The translations under genes and the position numbers were made by a program. A stretch of 64,000 bases of DNA, taken from positions 1 through 64,000 of the forward strand of contig CAIKND010000157.1 in the NCBI GenBank assembly GCA_903828675.1, in the 5' to 3' direction. Positions 54,082 through 62,830 of the stretch are shown here, in pieces (the first letter of the stretch is position 1; each line of letters starts with the position of its first letter). The notes beneath the pieces are model-generated. The model saw only the letters and a list, made by a program, of their open reading frames with translations, did no database searches and was not told the DNA's origin. The DNA comes from an uncultured Acidobacteriaceae bacterium (lineage in GTDB: Bacteria > Acidobacteriota > Terriglobia > Terriglobales > Acidobacteriaceae).

Positions 54082-54822
54082 ATGCGTTTCAAAGCCATCA
54101 TCTGCCAGGTATTCACGCGCGAATTTGACGACGTCCTCTCCCGCACTCCGCACACTGTGGACCTGGACAACATACCCATGGGCCTGCACTCGCTCGGCAT
54201 TGACATGCGCCCCCATCTCCAGGAGCGTATCGACGCCGCGGACGCGCTCGGCTACGACGCCATCCTGCTCGGCTACGCGCTTTGTGGCCGGGGCACCGAA
54301 GGCCTGCACGCAGGCAAGACTCAGCTCGTCCTTCCCCGCGCCCACGACTGCATCGGAATCCTGATGGGCAGCCGCCACACCTATCAGACCTATTTCGAAA
54401 ACCACCCCGGCGTCTACTATCGCTCCCCCGGCTGGGTAGAATTCCAGACCCCCGACCTCAAGCTCGAGCCCGCCTTCCCATCGCAAAAGTCGCCTATGGG
54501 CGAAAACAGCACTCTTGACGAGCTCGTTGCAAAATATGGCGAGGAGAATGGCCAGTTTCTCTTCGAACAGTTCACCGCCTACCGCCGCAACTACTCCGGC
54601 CTCACCTACATCTCCAGCGGCATTCCCACGGACGAAGCCTGCCGCCTCCAGGCCCGTGCTGAGGCGGCAAAGGGAAACTGGGCCTTTGAGGATGTCACCG
54701 GCTCCATGGCTCTTCTCGAACGCCTCGTGAACGGCGACTGGGATGCGGCTGACTTTCTGGTTGTGCCGCCCGGCGCATCCATCCAGGTAAATCTGGGCGA
54801 TGGGATCGTAGAAGCCCTATGA
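54082..54822 (+). CDS. DUF1638 protein of corrinoid methyltransferase operons
   Basis: This 246-residue soluble protein has the DUF1638 signature: the early MRFKAIICQVFTREF, the LLGYALCGRGTEGL segment with its Cys, and PRAHDCIGILMGSR. Members typically sit beside methylamine or methanol corrinoid methyltransferase genes; their biochemical role is unknown. It lies 21 bases after mtaB and overlaps the reductive-activator gene by 4 bases, so it is translationally coupled to it. Possible roles include corrinoid handling or activation. Confidence 0.88.
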   Translation: MRFKAIICQVFTREFDDVLSRTPHTVDLDNIPMGLHSLGIDMRPHLQERIDAADALGYDAILLGYALCGRGTEGLHAGKTQLVLPRAHDCIGILMGSRHTYQTYFENHPGVYYRSPGWVEFQTPDLKLEPAFPSQKSPMGENSTLDELVAKYGEENGQFLFEQFTAYRRNYSGLTYISSGIPTDEACRLQARAEAAKGNWAFEDVTGSMALLERLVNGDWDAADFLVVPPGASIQVNLGDGIVEAL

Positions 54823-56312
54823 GCGCCGAGTTTGTCCGCATCCGCCTGGAGCCCCTGTCGGTCGAAGTGGACGTGCCCAGCGGTGCGTTGCTTGTCTCCA
54901 GCCTGGCGGACCACGGCATCGAATTCCCCTGCGGCGGCACCGGCCTCTGCGGCGGTTGCGGCGTGCGCGTGCTTGCCGGTTCGCTCCCCATCACTGAGGC
55001 GGATCGCGCGGCCTTCCCTGCCAAAGAACTAGCTGCCGGCTGGCGTCTGGCCTGCCAGGCCCGCACTCACACGCCCCTGGTGCTCGAGTGCGGTCAGTGG
55101 CACATGGACGTGCTCACCGACAATGCCGGACTCACCGGCTCGGGCAAGCGTGGCCTCGGCATCGCCATCGACCTCGGCACCACCACCATCGCTGCGCAAA
55201 TCGTCGACATGGCCTCGGGCAGCGTCCTCGGCGTCGAGACCGAACTCAATCCCCAGGCCCACTTCGGCTCTGACGTAATGAACAGAGTGCGCGCCGCTCT
55301 CCACGGAGACGACCTCACGACAATCGTCCGCGCCGCTCTTGGACAGACCGTTGCGCGCCTCGCCCGAGGGCGCGAAGCAGAGATCGTTGAAGTCATCCTC
55401 GTCGGAAACACGGTCATGCACCACCTGTTTTCAGGCCGCAGCGTCGCGCCCCTTGCAGCCGCGCCCTTCGAGTCGCCGTATCTCGGAACGCAAGACTTCC
55501 GGCCCGAGGATCTTGGCTGGTCGCTGCCCGCCTCCTGCACCGTTCGCTTTGCCCATTGTCTTGGTGGTTTTGTCGGCTCTGACATTCTGGCCGGCATCGT
55601 CGCCACAGGCATGGTCCACAGCGACGCTCTGATTGCCCTCATCGACCTCGGCACAAACGGCGAAATCGCCATTGGCAACCGTCACGGAGTGGTCTGCGCA
55701 TCCACGGCAGCGGGTCCGGCCTTCGAGGCGGGCTCCATCCGCATGGGCATGCGCGCAGCCACCGGCGCCATATCCTCCGTGTCCCTTTTGGCCGGCCAAC
55801 TGCATGCCACCGTCATAGGTGACGCGGAGCCGCGCGGCCTTTGTGGCAGCGGCCTCGTCGATGCCGTCGCATGCGGCCTTGCCACCGGCGCAATTCTCCC
55901 CTCCGGCCGGGTCGCCGACGGCTCCAAGCAGTTTCCCGTCGCCGGCTCCGTCGTACTCTACCAGTCCGACATCCGCGAACTGCAACTCGCCAAGGGCGCC
56001 ATCGCCTCAGGATTCAAGCTCCTCCTTAAGCATCTCGGCGCAGAGTCCCCCGACCTCCAGGCCATTCATCTTGCCGGCGCATTCGGCAACTACGTGCAGA
56101 TTGAGAGCGCCATCCGCATCGGCCTCATTGATGCCCCTCGGAGCCTCGTCCACGCCGCCGGCAACACCGCCCTTCGCGGCGCAAAAATGCTGCTCCTTGC
56201 TGCCACCGAGCCAACCCTTCCCCCCATCGAACACATCAGCCTTGCCGCCGATCCAGCATTTCAGGACGAGTTCGCCAACTGCATGACCTTTCCAACCGAG
56301 CTCAATCCGTAA
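54819..56312 (+). CDS. Reductive activator of corrinoid proteins (RACo-like, DUF4445)
   Basis: This 497-residue protein has an N-terminal 2Fe-2S ferredoxin domain with Cys38, Cys44, Cys47 and Cys79 (CGGTGLCGGC...C), and a C-terminal ASKHA-type ATPase region with GLGIAIDLGTTTIAAQ, LIALIDLGTNGEIAIGN and the late HLAGAFGNYVQ motif. Such proteins use ATP to reduce inactive Co(II) corrinoid back to Co(I), which oxidises occasionally during turnover. Its presence makes the methyltransferase operon self-sufficient for corrinoid repair. The start overlaps the DUF1638 stop by 4 bases. The operon ends here. Confidence 0.93.
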   Translation: MSAEFVRIRLEPLSVEVDVPSGALLVSSLADHGIEFPCGGTGLCGGCGVRVLAGSLPITEADRAAFPAKELAAGWRLACQARTHTPLVLECGQWHMDVLTDNAGLTGSGKRGLGIAIDLGTTTIAAQIVDMASGSVLGVETELNPQAHFGSDVMNRVRAALHGDDLTTIVRAALGQTVARLARGREAEIVEVILVGNTVMHHLFSGRSVAPLAAAPFESPYLGTQDFRPEDLGWSLPASCTVRFAHCLGGFVGSDILAGIVATGMVHSDALIALIDLGTNGEIAIGNRHGVVCASTAAGPAFEAGSIRMGMRAATGAISSVSLLAGQLHATVIGDAEPRGLCGSGLVDAVACGLATGAILPSGRVADGSKQFPVAGSVVLYQSDIRELQLAKGAIASGFKLLLKHLGAESPDLQAIHLAGAFGNYVQIESAIRIGLIDAPRSLVHAAGNTALRGAKMLLLAATEPTLPPIEHISLAADPAFQDEFANCMTFPTELNP

Positions 56313-56386
56313 ATGAGCCGTCCGAGTCATACCAGCCCCGCCGCCATTATTTACACTCAATGAGCAGAAGAAACGGGAACCCAATC

Positions 56387-57838
56387 ATGCCTCATCCTCA
56401 GATCAAATTCGGTACAGACGGCTGGCGGGCCGTCATCGCAGACGACTTCACCTTTGCCAACGTGCGCATCGCCGCCGAAGCCATTGCTGCCTACGTCCAC
56501 GCCCGTCAGGGTTCTGCTCAGGAAGACCCCTCCCGCGGCCTCTGCATCGGCTATGACACCCGCTTCGGCTCCAAAGCATTCGCGCGCACATGCGCTGAGG
56601 TGGTTGCGGCCACCGGCATTCCCGTCATGCTCGCCAACGCCGTTACGCCCACTCCGGCGCTCAGTTGGGGCGTGCGCGAACGCGGCGCAGCCGGCGGCAT
56701 CATGATCACCTCCTCGCACAACCCCGCTCAGTGGAACGGCGTCAAGTACAAAGCCTGGTACGGCGGCTCCGGTAAGCCCTCCATCATCGCCGAAATCGAG
56801 TCCTATCTGGGCCAACCCGTGCCCCGCCCAGCCCAGCCCGCCGCCATTACTGAAGTCGATTTCCTCCCCACCTACCTCAAGGCCCTCGAAGACTTCGCCG
56901 ACCTCGACCTCATCGCCAAATCCGGCATGAAGTACGCCATCGACTCCATGTACGGAGCCGGCGGCACCATCATCGCCGACATCTTCACCCGCATCGGCGT
57001 GCCCCACGTGCAGATTCGCTCCAACCCCGACCCGCTCTTCCCCGGCATCAATCCCGAGCCCATCGAGCCCCACATCCGCGCCCTCGGCGTGGCCACGGCC
57101 GCCAATAGCTGCCAGGCCGGCCTCTGCACGGACGGCGATGCGGACCGCATCGGCGCAACCGACGAGCACGGCGTCTTCGTCGATCCCCACAAGATCTACT
57201 GCGTCCTGCTCAGTTGGGTTCTCAAGTACAAAGGCTGGCCCGGAGCAGTCACCCGCGCCTTCAACACCACCAAGATGCTCGACCGCATCTGCGCCAAGCA
57301 CGGCCGCGAGCTCATCGAGCACGGCATCGGCTTCAAGTTTGTCTGCGACTACATGCTCGAGCGCGAAATCCTCATGGGCGGCGAAGAATCCGGCGGCATC
57401 GGCTTCCAGCGCCACCTGCCCGAGCGCGACGGACTGCTCAACGCGCTTCTCCTCGCGAACGTCACCGCCCAGGAAGGCAAGACCCTTGGGGCACTTGTCG
57501 CCGACCTGCAAGCCGAGTACGGCGAGCACCAATACGGCCGCATCGACCTCACCATCCCCGAGGACGTAAAGAACGGCGCCATCGCCCGCGCCCGCGCGCT
57601 CAAGGTGGGTGACCCGGTCTTTGCAGGAATGCCCATCCTCCGCCAGGAAAATCTCGACGGCGTAAAGTTCTACCTCGCTAACCCCGAAGCCGCCACCAAG
57701 CCAAACGCCGCAGAAACCTGGCTCCTGCTCCGCGCCAGCGGCACCGAACCTCTAATGCGCATCTACACCGAGTCCTGCTCCAAAGACTCCGTAGCCAAGC
57801 TGCTCGATTCCGCGCGCGCCTTCGCGCTGAACGGCTAA
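56387..57838 (+). CDS. Phosphoglucomutase/phosphomannomutase family protein
   Basis: This 483-residue alpha-D-phosphohexomutase interconverts 1- and 6-phosphorylated hexoses. The phosphoserine loop ITSSHNPAQWNGVK, the Mg-binding CTDGDADRIGA, the sugar loop GGEESGGIGF and the phosphate loop LLRASGTEPLMRIY are all present. Substrate preference (glucose, mannose, glucosamine) cannot be decided. The ATG at 56387 precedes the conserved IKFGTDGWRAV; another ATG lies 27 bases upstream and neither has a strong ribosome site. Likely role: sugar-nucleotide or glycogen metabolism. It is probably transcribed apart from the methanol operon. Confidence 0.93.
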   Translation: MPHPQIKFGTDGWRAVIADDFTFANVRIAAEAIAAYVHARQGSAQEDPSRGLCIGYDTRFGSKAFARTCAEVVAATGIPVMLANAVTPTPALSWGVRERGAAGGIMITSSHNPAQWNGVKYKAWYGGSGKPSIIAEIESYLGQPVPRPAQPAAITEVDFLPTYLKALEDFADLDLIAKSGMKYAIDSMYGAGGTIIADIFTRIGVPHVQIRSNPDPLFPGINPEPIEPHIRALGVATAANSCQAGLCTDGDADRIGATDEHGVFVDPHKIYCVLLSWVLKYKGWPGAVTRAFNTTKMLDRICAKHGRELIEHGIGFKFVCDYMLEREILMGGEESGGIGFQRHLPERDGLLNALLLANVTAQEGKTLGALVADLQAEYGEHQYGRIDLTIPEDVKNGAIARARALKVGDPVFAGMPILRQENLDGVKFYLANPEAATKPNAAETWLLLRASGTEPLMRIYTESCSKDSVAKLLDSARAFALNG

Positions 57839-57864
57839 CTCACTTCACCCATCGAGAAAGCTCC

Positions 57865-57905
57865 GTGCCCCATCCTTTCCGCTTTTTCCTGCGGAAGGGT
57901 GGGAT
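57865..57905 (+). repeat. Palindromic intergenic element GTGCCCCATCC...GGTGGGA
   Basis: CCTTTCCGC and GCGGAAGG form the arms. It belongs to the same family as 58063-58105, 10085 and 11884, with different loops, so it is a mobile or REP-like element rather than a gene-specific structure. Confidence 0.7.
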
Positions 57906-57926
57906 ACGACCAATCCCGCCGGGTGC

Positions 57927-57955
57927 CCCAGGTGCCTTGCATTTGGGCACCTGGG
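57927..57955 (+). terminator. Hairpin after the phosphohexomutase
   Basis: CCCAGGTGCC and GGCACCTGGG form a 10-bp stem with a 9-base loop, followed by AGAAAATCC. It lies 88 bases past the stop codon. Confidence 0.5.
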
Positions 57956-58062
57956 AGAAAATCCCCATTCCTATCGTCGCCTCGCTCGAACCCGCAAGGA
58001 AGCCAGCCCCGGCAGTTAATCTACAAACAGCGTTATTGAGTCGGCCCTCAAATAAGAGCCCC

Positions 58063-58105
58063 GTGCCCCATCCATTTCGCAGGCTTTATCGCGAAATGGG
58101 TGGGA
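58063..58105 (+). repeat. Palindromic intergenic element GTGCCCCATCC...GGTGGGA
   Basis: CCATTTCGC and GCGAAATGG form the arms, a compensated variant of the 57865 element: the bases differ but pair, which points to selection for structure. A right half-copy (GCGGAAAAGGTGGGATA) may lie near 62691. Confidence 0.7.
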
Positions 58106-58157
58106 AGCTGTGACAGTCTTTAAGGGCCGGATCAATAGTCCCGCAACAAGGAGCCCC

Positions 58158-58445
58158 ATGTTCATCCATATCTTCGGATTCCGCTGGAAACCGGAAGCCA
58201 CCCCCATCGACCAGCTCCGCGCCAAGCAGGAGATCCTGGCCTTCCGCCATCTCATTCCCGGCCTGATCGAAACGCATGTAGGCACCAATCTCTCGCCCCG
58301 CAGCCAGGGTTTTACCTTCGCTGGAATGATGAAGTTCACCAGCCAGGCCGCCTGCGACGCCTACTCCACCCATCCCGCGCACCTCGCACTGCTCGAGTGG
58401 CTGGTGCCCCTCATTGACCCGGTCGAGCTCGATTTCGAAGCATAG
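58158..58445 (+). CDS. Dabb-domain (stress-responsive alpha/beta barrel) protein
   Basis: This 95-residue protein has the ferredoxin-like Dabb fold: FIHIFGFRWKPEAT with the early His, PGLIETHVGTNLSP, FTFAGMMKFTSQAACDAYSTHPAH and a C-terminal PVELDFEA. Dabb proteins form dimers and include enzymes and stress-related proteins of unknown function. AAGGAG precedes the ATG at 58158; an upstream in-frame ATG has no support. No operon partner is evident. Confidence 0.88.
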   Translation: MFIHIFGFRWKPEATPIDQLRAKQEILAFRHLIPGLIETHVGTNLSPRSQGFTFAGMMKFTSQAACDAYSTHPAHLALLEWLVPLIDPVELDFEA

Positions 58446-58503
58446 GTATCCCCCCGAAGAGCTCAGAAAGGTACCGTAATATTAGGCAACTTGACAATTT
58501 GAT

Positions 58504-58520
58504 TATGTAATAGCAACATA
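58504..58520. promoter_or_regulatory. AT-rich inverted repeat before the Xre gene
   Basis: TATGT-AATAGC-AACATA sits directly upstream of the GTG start, in an AT-rich patch that also has TTGACA at 58491. It may be the autoregulatory operator of the Xre protein. Confidence 0.35.
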
Positions 58521-58525
58521 TAGTT

Positions 58526-58849
58526 GTGAAGGAAAACGAACCACGGTCATCGGCTCCGGGCGAAAGCGGCCTTTACAATCGCATCGCGGTCCTGCGCGCC
58601 GAGCGCGGCATCAGCCGTCAGGACCTGGCCGATGCCATGGACGTGAACTACCAGACCATCGGCTTTCTTGAGCGCGGCGACTACAGCCCCAGCCTCAAGC
58701 TGGCCCTCTCGCTCGCCGACTACTTCGCCCTCCCCGTCGAAGCCATCTTCTCCAAACACCCCTTCCAGCCCCTCAGCGAGCAGGTCTACGGGGCAAGCAA
58801 ATCCCGGCCATCCCCAAGATCCGAACCCGACATGGAGGAACCACAATGA
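58526..58849 (+). CDS. Xre-family transcriptional regulator
   Basis: This 107-residue protein has a helix-turn-helix of the Cro/CI type: RIAVLRAERGISRQDLADAM, then YQTIGFLERGDYSPSLKLAL. The start is GTG at 58526; no ATG is suitable. The last ~25 residues are polar. It overlaps the downstream membrane-protein gene by 4 bases (ATGA), so the two form a unit. Small Xre regulators paired with a membrane protein often control that protein's expression in response to an unknown signal. Confidence 0.9.
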   Translation: MKENEPRSSAPGESGLYNRIAVLRAERGISRQDLADAMDVNYQTIGFLERGDYSPSLKLALSLADYFALPVEAIFSKHPFQPLSEQVYGASKSRPSPRSEPDMEEPQ

Positions 58850-59421
58850 ACGCCGAACTTGTCTTTTTCGGAAAGCGCCTGAACATGGCGCAGCGCCAGC
58901 GACGGCGCATGCTGGTGGTCCTGATCTATGCATCGCTGGCGATCTTGATGGCGGCCCTTTGGCATTTCAGCCATTGGCGCGGGACCGGCGCGTACGTCTT
59001 CTGGGCGGCGATGCTCATCTGCCGGCTGTTTCTCGGCGGCTATTACGCTGGCGGCCTGGTCAAGCCTTTCAGAGGCAAAGCGCCAATGCAATCCGAAATG
59101 CCTCCGCCGCTGCTGCTGCTTAAGCTGCGCATGTACAAACCGGTGCTGGCAGACGGCGACCCGGCCTACCGCAACGACGAGCGCGACCTGCACCAGCGCG
59201 ACCGCGCACACTACCTTGCCTACCAGGGGCTTGGATGGGCCGTCCTTGTTCCGCTGTTTCTGGCCACGTTTCGGCTGATCAAGCCAGCCCTGCTCGACTG
59301 GATTCCGATGGCCCCCGATGAGATGTACTACGGCCTTTTGCTGATCGCCTTGACGCTCTTCCTCACCCTGCCCCAAGCCATCATGCTCTGGACCGAACCC
59401 GACATGGAGTCCGAAGCCTAG
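58846..59421 (+). CDS. Membrane protein coupled to the Xre regulator
   Basis: This 191-residue protein has about four hydrophobic segments (MLVVLIYASLAILMAALWHF, YVFWAAMLICRLFLGGYYAG, LGWAVLVPLFLATFRL, LLLIALTLFLTLPQAIML) and a polar middle with DPAYRNDERDLHQRDRAHY. The latter resembles the DER-like stretch of DUF2178-type proteins, which are often partnered with Xre regulators. The function is unknown. Translational coupling to the regulator is clear from the ATGA overlap. Confidence 0.75.
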   Translation: MNAELVFFGKRLNMAQRQRRRMLVVLIYASLAILMAALWHFSHWRGTGAYVFWAAMLICRLFLGGYYAGGLVKPFRGKAPMQSEMPPPLLLLKLRMYKPVLADGDPAYRNDERDLHQRDRAHYLAYQGLGWAVLVPLFLATFRLIKPALLDWIPMAPDEMYYGLLLIALTLFLTLPQAIMLWTEPDMESEA

Positions 59422-59446
59422 TGCCCAGAGTCCAAAATTCCTAACT

Positions 59447-59560
59447 AAACGTCGGCTGTCATTCTGAAAAATCGGCTGTCATTCTGAACGAACGGGGCCC
59501 CAAGCGCTTTTCAGCTTGGGGGTGGTGAGTGAAGAATCTGCTTTTGTTTTTCGAAGAACC
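59447..59560 (+). repeat. Dispersed repeat block (CGGCTGTCATTCTGA twice, then a hairpin)
   Basis: Two direct copies of CGGCTGTCATTCTGA lie at about 59450 and 59471, followed by a CCCCAAGC-GCTTTTCA-GCTTGGGG hairpin and GTGAAGAATCTGC. It is related to the element near 9826. Confidence 0.5.
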
Positions 59561-59574
59561 TCAGGCGCACCACC

Positions 59575-60816
59575 CTAGCCGATCACCGCCACCTTGGCCC
59601 GCTTCCCCAGACGCACCACGATCCGCGCCGGCAGCGTTCCAACCGCCACCGAACTGCAGCCCGCCGTCTCCCCATCCAGCTTCACAGCCTTCTCCGCGAT
59701 CTTGCGGTTAGCCTCGGCGCCACTCGCTGCCAGCCCCATCTGCACCAGCAACTTCGGCAGCCGAATCTGGTTCGGCTCTGCCCCTGCCACATCGGCAAAA
59801 GCGATCGCTACCTCTTCCAGGTCCTCGGCGGTCTCCTTCTGCTGGAACATCCGCGCCCAGTTCTCGTCTGCGCTCACAGCCGCGGCCTCACCGTGGAACC
59901 CCGCCGTAATCGTCCGCGCCAGTTGCTTCTTCACTTCCATCGGGTGCAGGTTTCCGGCGGTCGTCTCTGCCCTCAGCGCATCCACTTCGCTTTGCCGCAG
60001 GTCCGTCAAGAACACCCAGTACTTCCACATCAACTCATCGTTGATGCTCATCAGCTTGCCGTACATCTCCTGCGGCGGCTCGCCAATCCCAATCGCATTG
60101 CCCAGCGACTTCGACATCTTCTGAACGCCGTCCAGACCCTCCAGAATCGGCGTCATCAGCACGATCTGTGGCTTCTGTCCGTACTGCCTTTGCAACTCCC
60201 GCCCGCACAGCAAATTGAACTTCTGGTCCGTTCCGCCCAACTCCACATCGCACTCCAAAGCGACGGAGTCGTACCCCTGCATCACCGGATACAGCAACTC
60301 GTGCAAGCTGATTGGTTGTTCGGCCTGGAAGCGCTTGCTAAAGTCGTCCCGCTCCAGCATCTGCGACACGGTAAAGTGCGCTGTCAGCCGGATCGTCCCC
60401 TCGTACCCCAGCTTTCCCAGCCACTCGGAGTTATAGCGAACCTCCGTCCCGCTCTTGTCCAGAATCTTGAAGACCTGCGCCAGGTAGGTTTCTGCATTCA
60501 GGCCAATCTGCTCGACGGTCAGCGGCTTGCGCGTCACGTTCCGCCCGGTCGGGTCCCCGATCAGCGCCGTAAAGTCGCCCACCAGGAAAATGACCGTATG
60601 CCCCAACTGCTGAAAGTGCCGCAGCTTCCGCATCAGCACGGTATGGCCCAGGTGCAGGTCCGGTGCAGTCGGGTCAAACCCCGCCTTCACCCTCAGCGGG
60701 CGTCCTGTTTTGCGGCTCTCTTCCAAGCGCTCCCGCAGGTCGCTCACGCGGATAATCTCCGCCGCGCCCTTCTGAAGCAAATCCATCTGTTCGTCTACTG
60801 GTAGGAATTCTTGCAT
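59575..60816 (-). CDS. tyrS: Tyrosyl-tRNA synthetase
   Basis: This 413-residue class I synthetase charges tRNA-Tyr. HIGH-like [11 protein letters not shown], the KMSKS loop ([10 protein letters not shown]) and the tyrosine-binding YPVMQGYDS...GGTDQKFN are present. A C-terminal S4-like RNA-binding domain ([22 protein letters not shown]) completes the bacterial form. The length is normal. It is monocistronic; the B12-radical SAM gene lies upstream on the same strand 69 bases away. Confidence 0.97.
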   Translation of the reverse strand: MQEFLPVDEQMDLLQKGAAEIIRVSDLRERLEESRKTGRPLRVKAGFDPTAPDLHLGHTVLMRKLRHFQQLGHTVIFLVGDFTALIGDPTGRNVTRKPLTVEQIGLNAETYLAQVFKILDKSGTEVRYNSEWLGKLGYEGTIRLTAHFTVSQMLERDDFSKRFQAEQPISLHELLYPVMQGYDSVALECDVELGGTDQKFNLLCGRELQRQYGQKPQIVLMTPILEGLDGVQKMSKSLGNAIGIGEPPQEMYGKLMSINDELMWKYWVFLTDLRQSEVDALRAETTAGNLHPMEVKKQLARTITAGFHGEAAAVSADENWARMFQQKETAEDLEEVAIAFADVAGAEPNQIRLPKLLVQMGLAASGAEANRKIAEKAVKLDGETAGCSSVAVGTLPARIVVRLGKRAKVAVIG

Positions 60817-60884
60817 GTCACAACAAGTATAAAGTTACCGGGGCCGGGTGCACCGGCAGAGCGCCCTTCCCCTTGGCCTCCGCT

Positions 60885-62459
60885 CTACTCTCCGCACGCC
60901 TTGGCCAGCAGACGCGCTTCCATCGCCGCAGCCGCCGCAGCCGCATCCATCGCCTTCGACATCTTCCGCGTCATCACCTGAAAGTGATACCCCATCACCG
61001 CGAGCGTCATCGCCGCGCCCGCGCAGTGCCGGTACCGTGTAGCCACCGTCAGCACAAACTTCCAGTAGCTCCAGCGCTGCCGTCCGAACACCCCTTGTCG
61101 CACAATCGACGTCACAAAGGCCCGCGCATTGGCGCGCGTCAGCCACTGCTGTTTTGACATCCGCTCGCCCGCCGGCAGCTTTCCGCCCTTTGCCTGCGTA
61201 CGGCTCAGGTAGAGCTTCACGCGCTCGTAGTAGGCCTCGCAGCTGTAGATCCGCTTCAGCACTGACCGGTAGCCCTCCACCAGTTTCGCCGCATCCATTT
61301 GCGGCAGAAAATTCAGCCGGTCACAGGTGTTATCGCCCCCGCCCGCGTCCACAATCCGCCCCTCCCGCCCCAGCCGCCTGAAAAGCTGTGTCCCCGGCAT
61401 GGCCTGCAGCAGCCCCACCATCGCAATCGGAATCCCGCTCTTCTGGATAAACTCCACCATGCGATCGAAGATGTCGTCCTTATCCGTGTCGAACCCCAGG
61501 ATGAACCCGCCCATCACCTGCATCCCATAGCTCTGGATCGTCGCCACGCTGTCCAGCAGGCTGCGTCGCGTGTTCTGCAGCTTGTTGGCGGCCACCAGCC
61601 CCGTCTCGTCCGGCGTCTCAATCCCCAGAAACACTGAAACAAACCCGGCGTCCTTCATCATCTGCATCAGCTCCGGATCGTCCGCCAAATTCAGTGACGC
61701 CTCGGTATTGAAATCGAAGCTGACCTTGTATTGATTGCGCCACTCGGCCAGAGCCTTGCACAGCTCCTTGGCCCGCGCCTTGTTGCCGATAAAGTTGTCA
61801 TCGACAATAAACACTGCTTCCCGCCAGCCGGCCGCGCGCAGCTGGTCCAGCTCCGCCAGCACCTGCGCCACAGCTTTGGTCCGCGGTCGCCGTCCATAGA
61901 TTTCGATAATGTCGCAAAACTCACAGTTGAACGGGCACCCCCGCGAGTATTGCACCGCCATGGTCGAGTAGCGATTCATCTTGATCAGGCTCAGGTCCGG
62001 CAGCGGGCTTGTCGCCATCTCCGGCCGTTCCGCCGCCTGGTACACAGCCTTCGCTTTCCCCTGTTCCAAATCCTGCGCCAACTCGGCAATCAGGGCCTCG
62101 GCCTCGCCAATCACCACATGGTCCGCCTTCAACTCAGCCGCCGACAGGCTGCTGGCAATCGGCCCGCCCACCACCGTGCGCAACCCGCGCGCCCGGCACC
62201 GCTCCACAATCGCGTCCAGCGACTCCCGTTGAATGTGCATCCCGCTTAGCATCACCACGTCAGCCCAGGCAAGATCGCGGTCCCGCAGCCGCTCCACGTT
62301 CGTATCCACCAGCCGCTTCTTCCACGAGCGCGGCAGCAGCGCGGCCACCGTCATCAGCCCCAGCGGAGGCTGCGCCGCCCGCTTGCCCACAAAACGCAGA
62401 GCATGTTTGAAACTCCAGAATGTGTCGGGAAACTCCGGGTAGATCAACAAGGCATTCAT
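60885..62459 (-). CDS. B12-binding-domain radical SAM protein (DUF4070-like)
   Basis: This 524-residue enzyme has an N-terminal cobalamin-binding domain (ALLIYPEFPDTFWSFKHAL..., VVMLSGMHIQRES), a radical SAM core with CPFNCEFC (RGCPFNCEFCDIIEIYGRR) and a C-terminal DUF4070-like helical region. The group includes methylases acting on unactivated carbons, among them the hopanoid C-2 methylase HpnP. That makes a lipid methylase possible here, but closely related enzymes have other or unknown substrates, so I leave the function open. GGTGG precedes the ATG. The last ~25 residues are Ala-rich. Confidence 0.85.
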   Translation of the reverse strand: MNALLIYPEFPDTFWSFKHALRFVGKRAAQPPLGLMTVAALLPRSWKKRLVDTNVERLRDRDLAWADVVMLSGMHIQRESLDAIVERCRARGLRTVVGGPIASSLSAAELKADHVVIGEAEALIAELAQDLEQGKAKAVYQAAERPEMATSPLPDLSLIKMNRYSTMAVQYSRGCPFNCEFCDIIEIYGRRPRTKAVAQVLAELDQLRAAGWREAVFIVDDNFIGNKARAKELCKALAEWRNQYKVSFDFNTEASLNLADDPELMQMMKDAGFVSVFLGIETPDETGLVAANKLQNTRRSLLDSVATIQSYGMQVMGGFILGFDTDKDDIFDRMVEFIQKSGIPIAMVGLLQAMPGTQLFRRLGREGRIVDAGGGDNTCDRLNFLPQMDAAKLVEGYRSVLKRIYSCEAYYERVKLYLSRTQAKGGKLPAGERMSKQQWLTRANARAFVTSIVRQGVFGRQRWSYWKFVLTVATRYRHCAGAAMTLAVMGYHFQVMTRKMSKAMDAAAAAAAMEARLLAKACGE

Positions 62460-62830
62460 AGGCCACCCCTAACAGGGAGGAAGGCTGCCACTGGATAGTC
62501 GGGAGGTCCAGGCCGTGTTTCCTCAGCAGGAAACAGTTGCGGCCACGCTCGGTGCGGCAGGCCGCTCCCGTCTCCATTTTCCCACCCTGCATCAGCATGT
62601 CTGTATAAAAGGAATCAATGCGCTGGTCAGTTTGATGAGTGCGGGCCTTACGGAAACGAGGTCCCCAGCGACAAGCCATCGTCTCTACTGGCGGAAAAGG
62701 TGGGATACCAATGGCATTCAGGGGCCATACGATTCCCAAAAACGCTCAATCCCCAGACGGAATGTTTACAGTACCATTCAGAGCCCCCAAACCGCCCAGT
62801 TTCGACTCCACTGGAGCTATACTTGCTCCC
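62460..62830. other. Gap between the B12-radical SAM gene and the small membrane protein
   Basis: It contains a small TTTCCT-CAGC-AGGAAA hairpin near 62519 and a possible repeat half-element near 62691. An in-frame extension of the next gene runs back to 62639 without a ribosome site or conserved-looking sequence. No other gene is supported. Confidence 0.4.
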
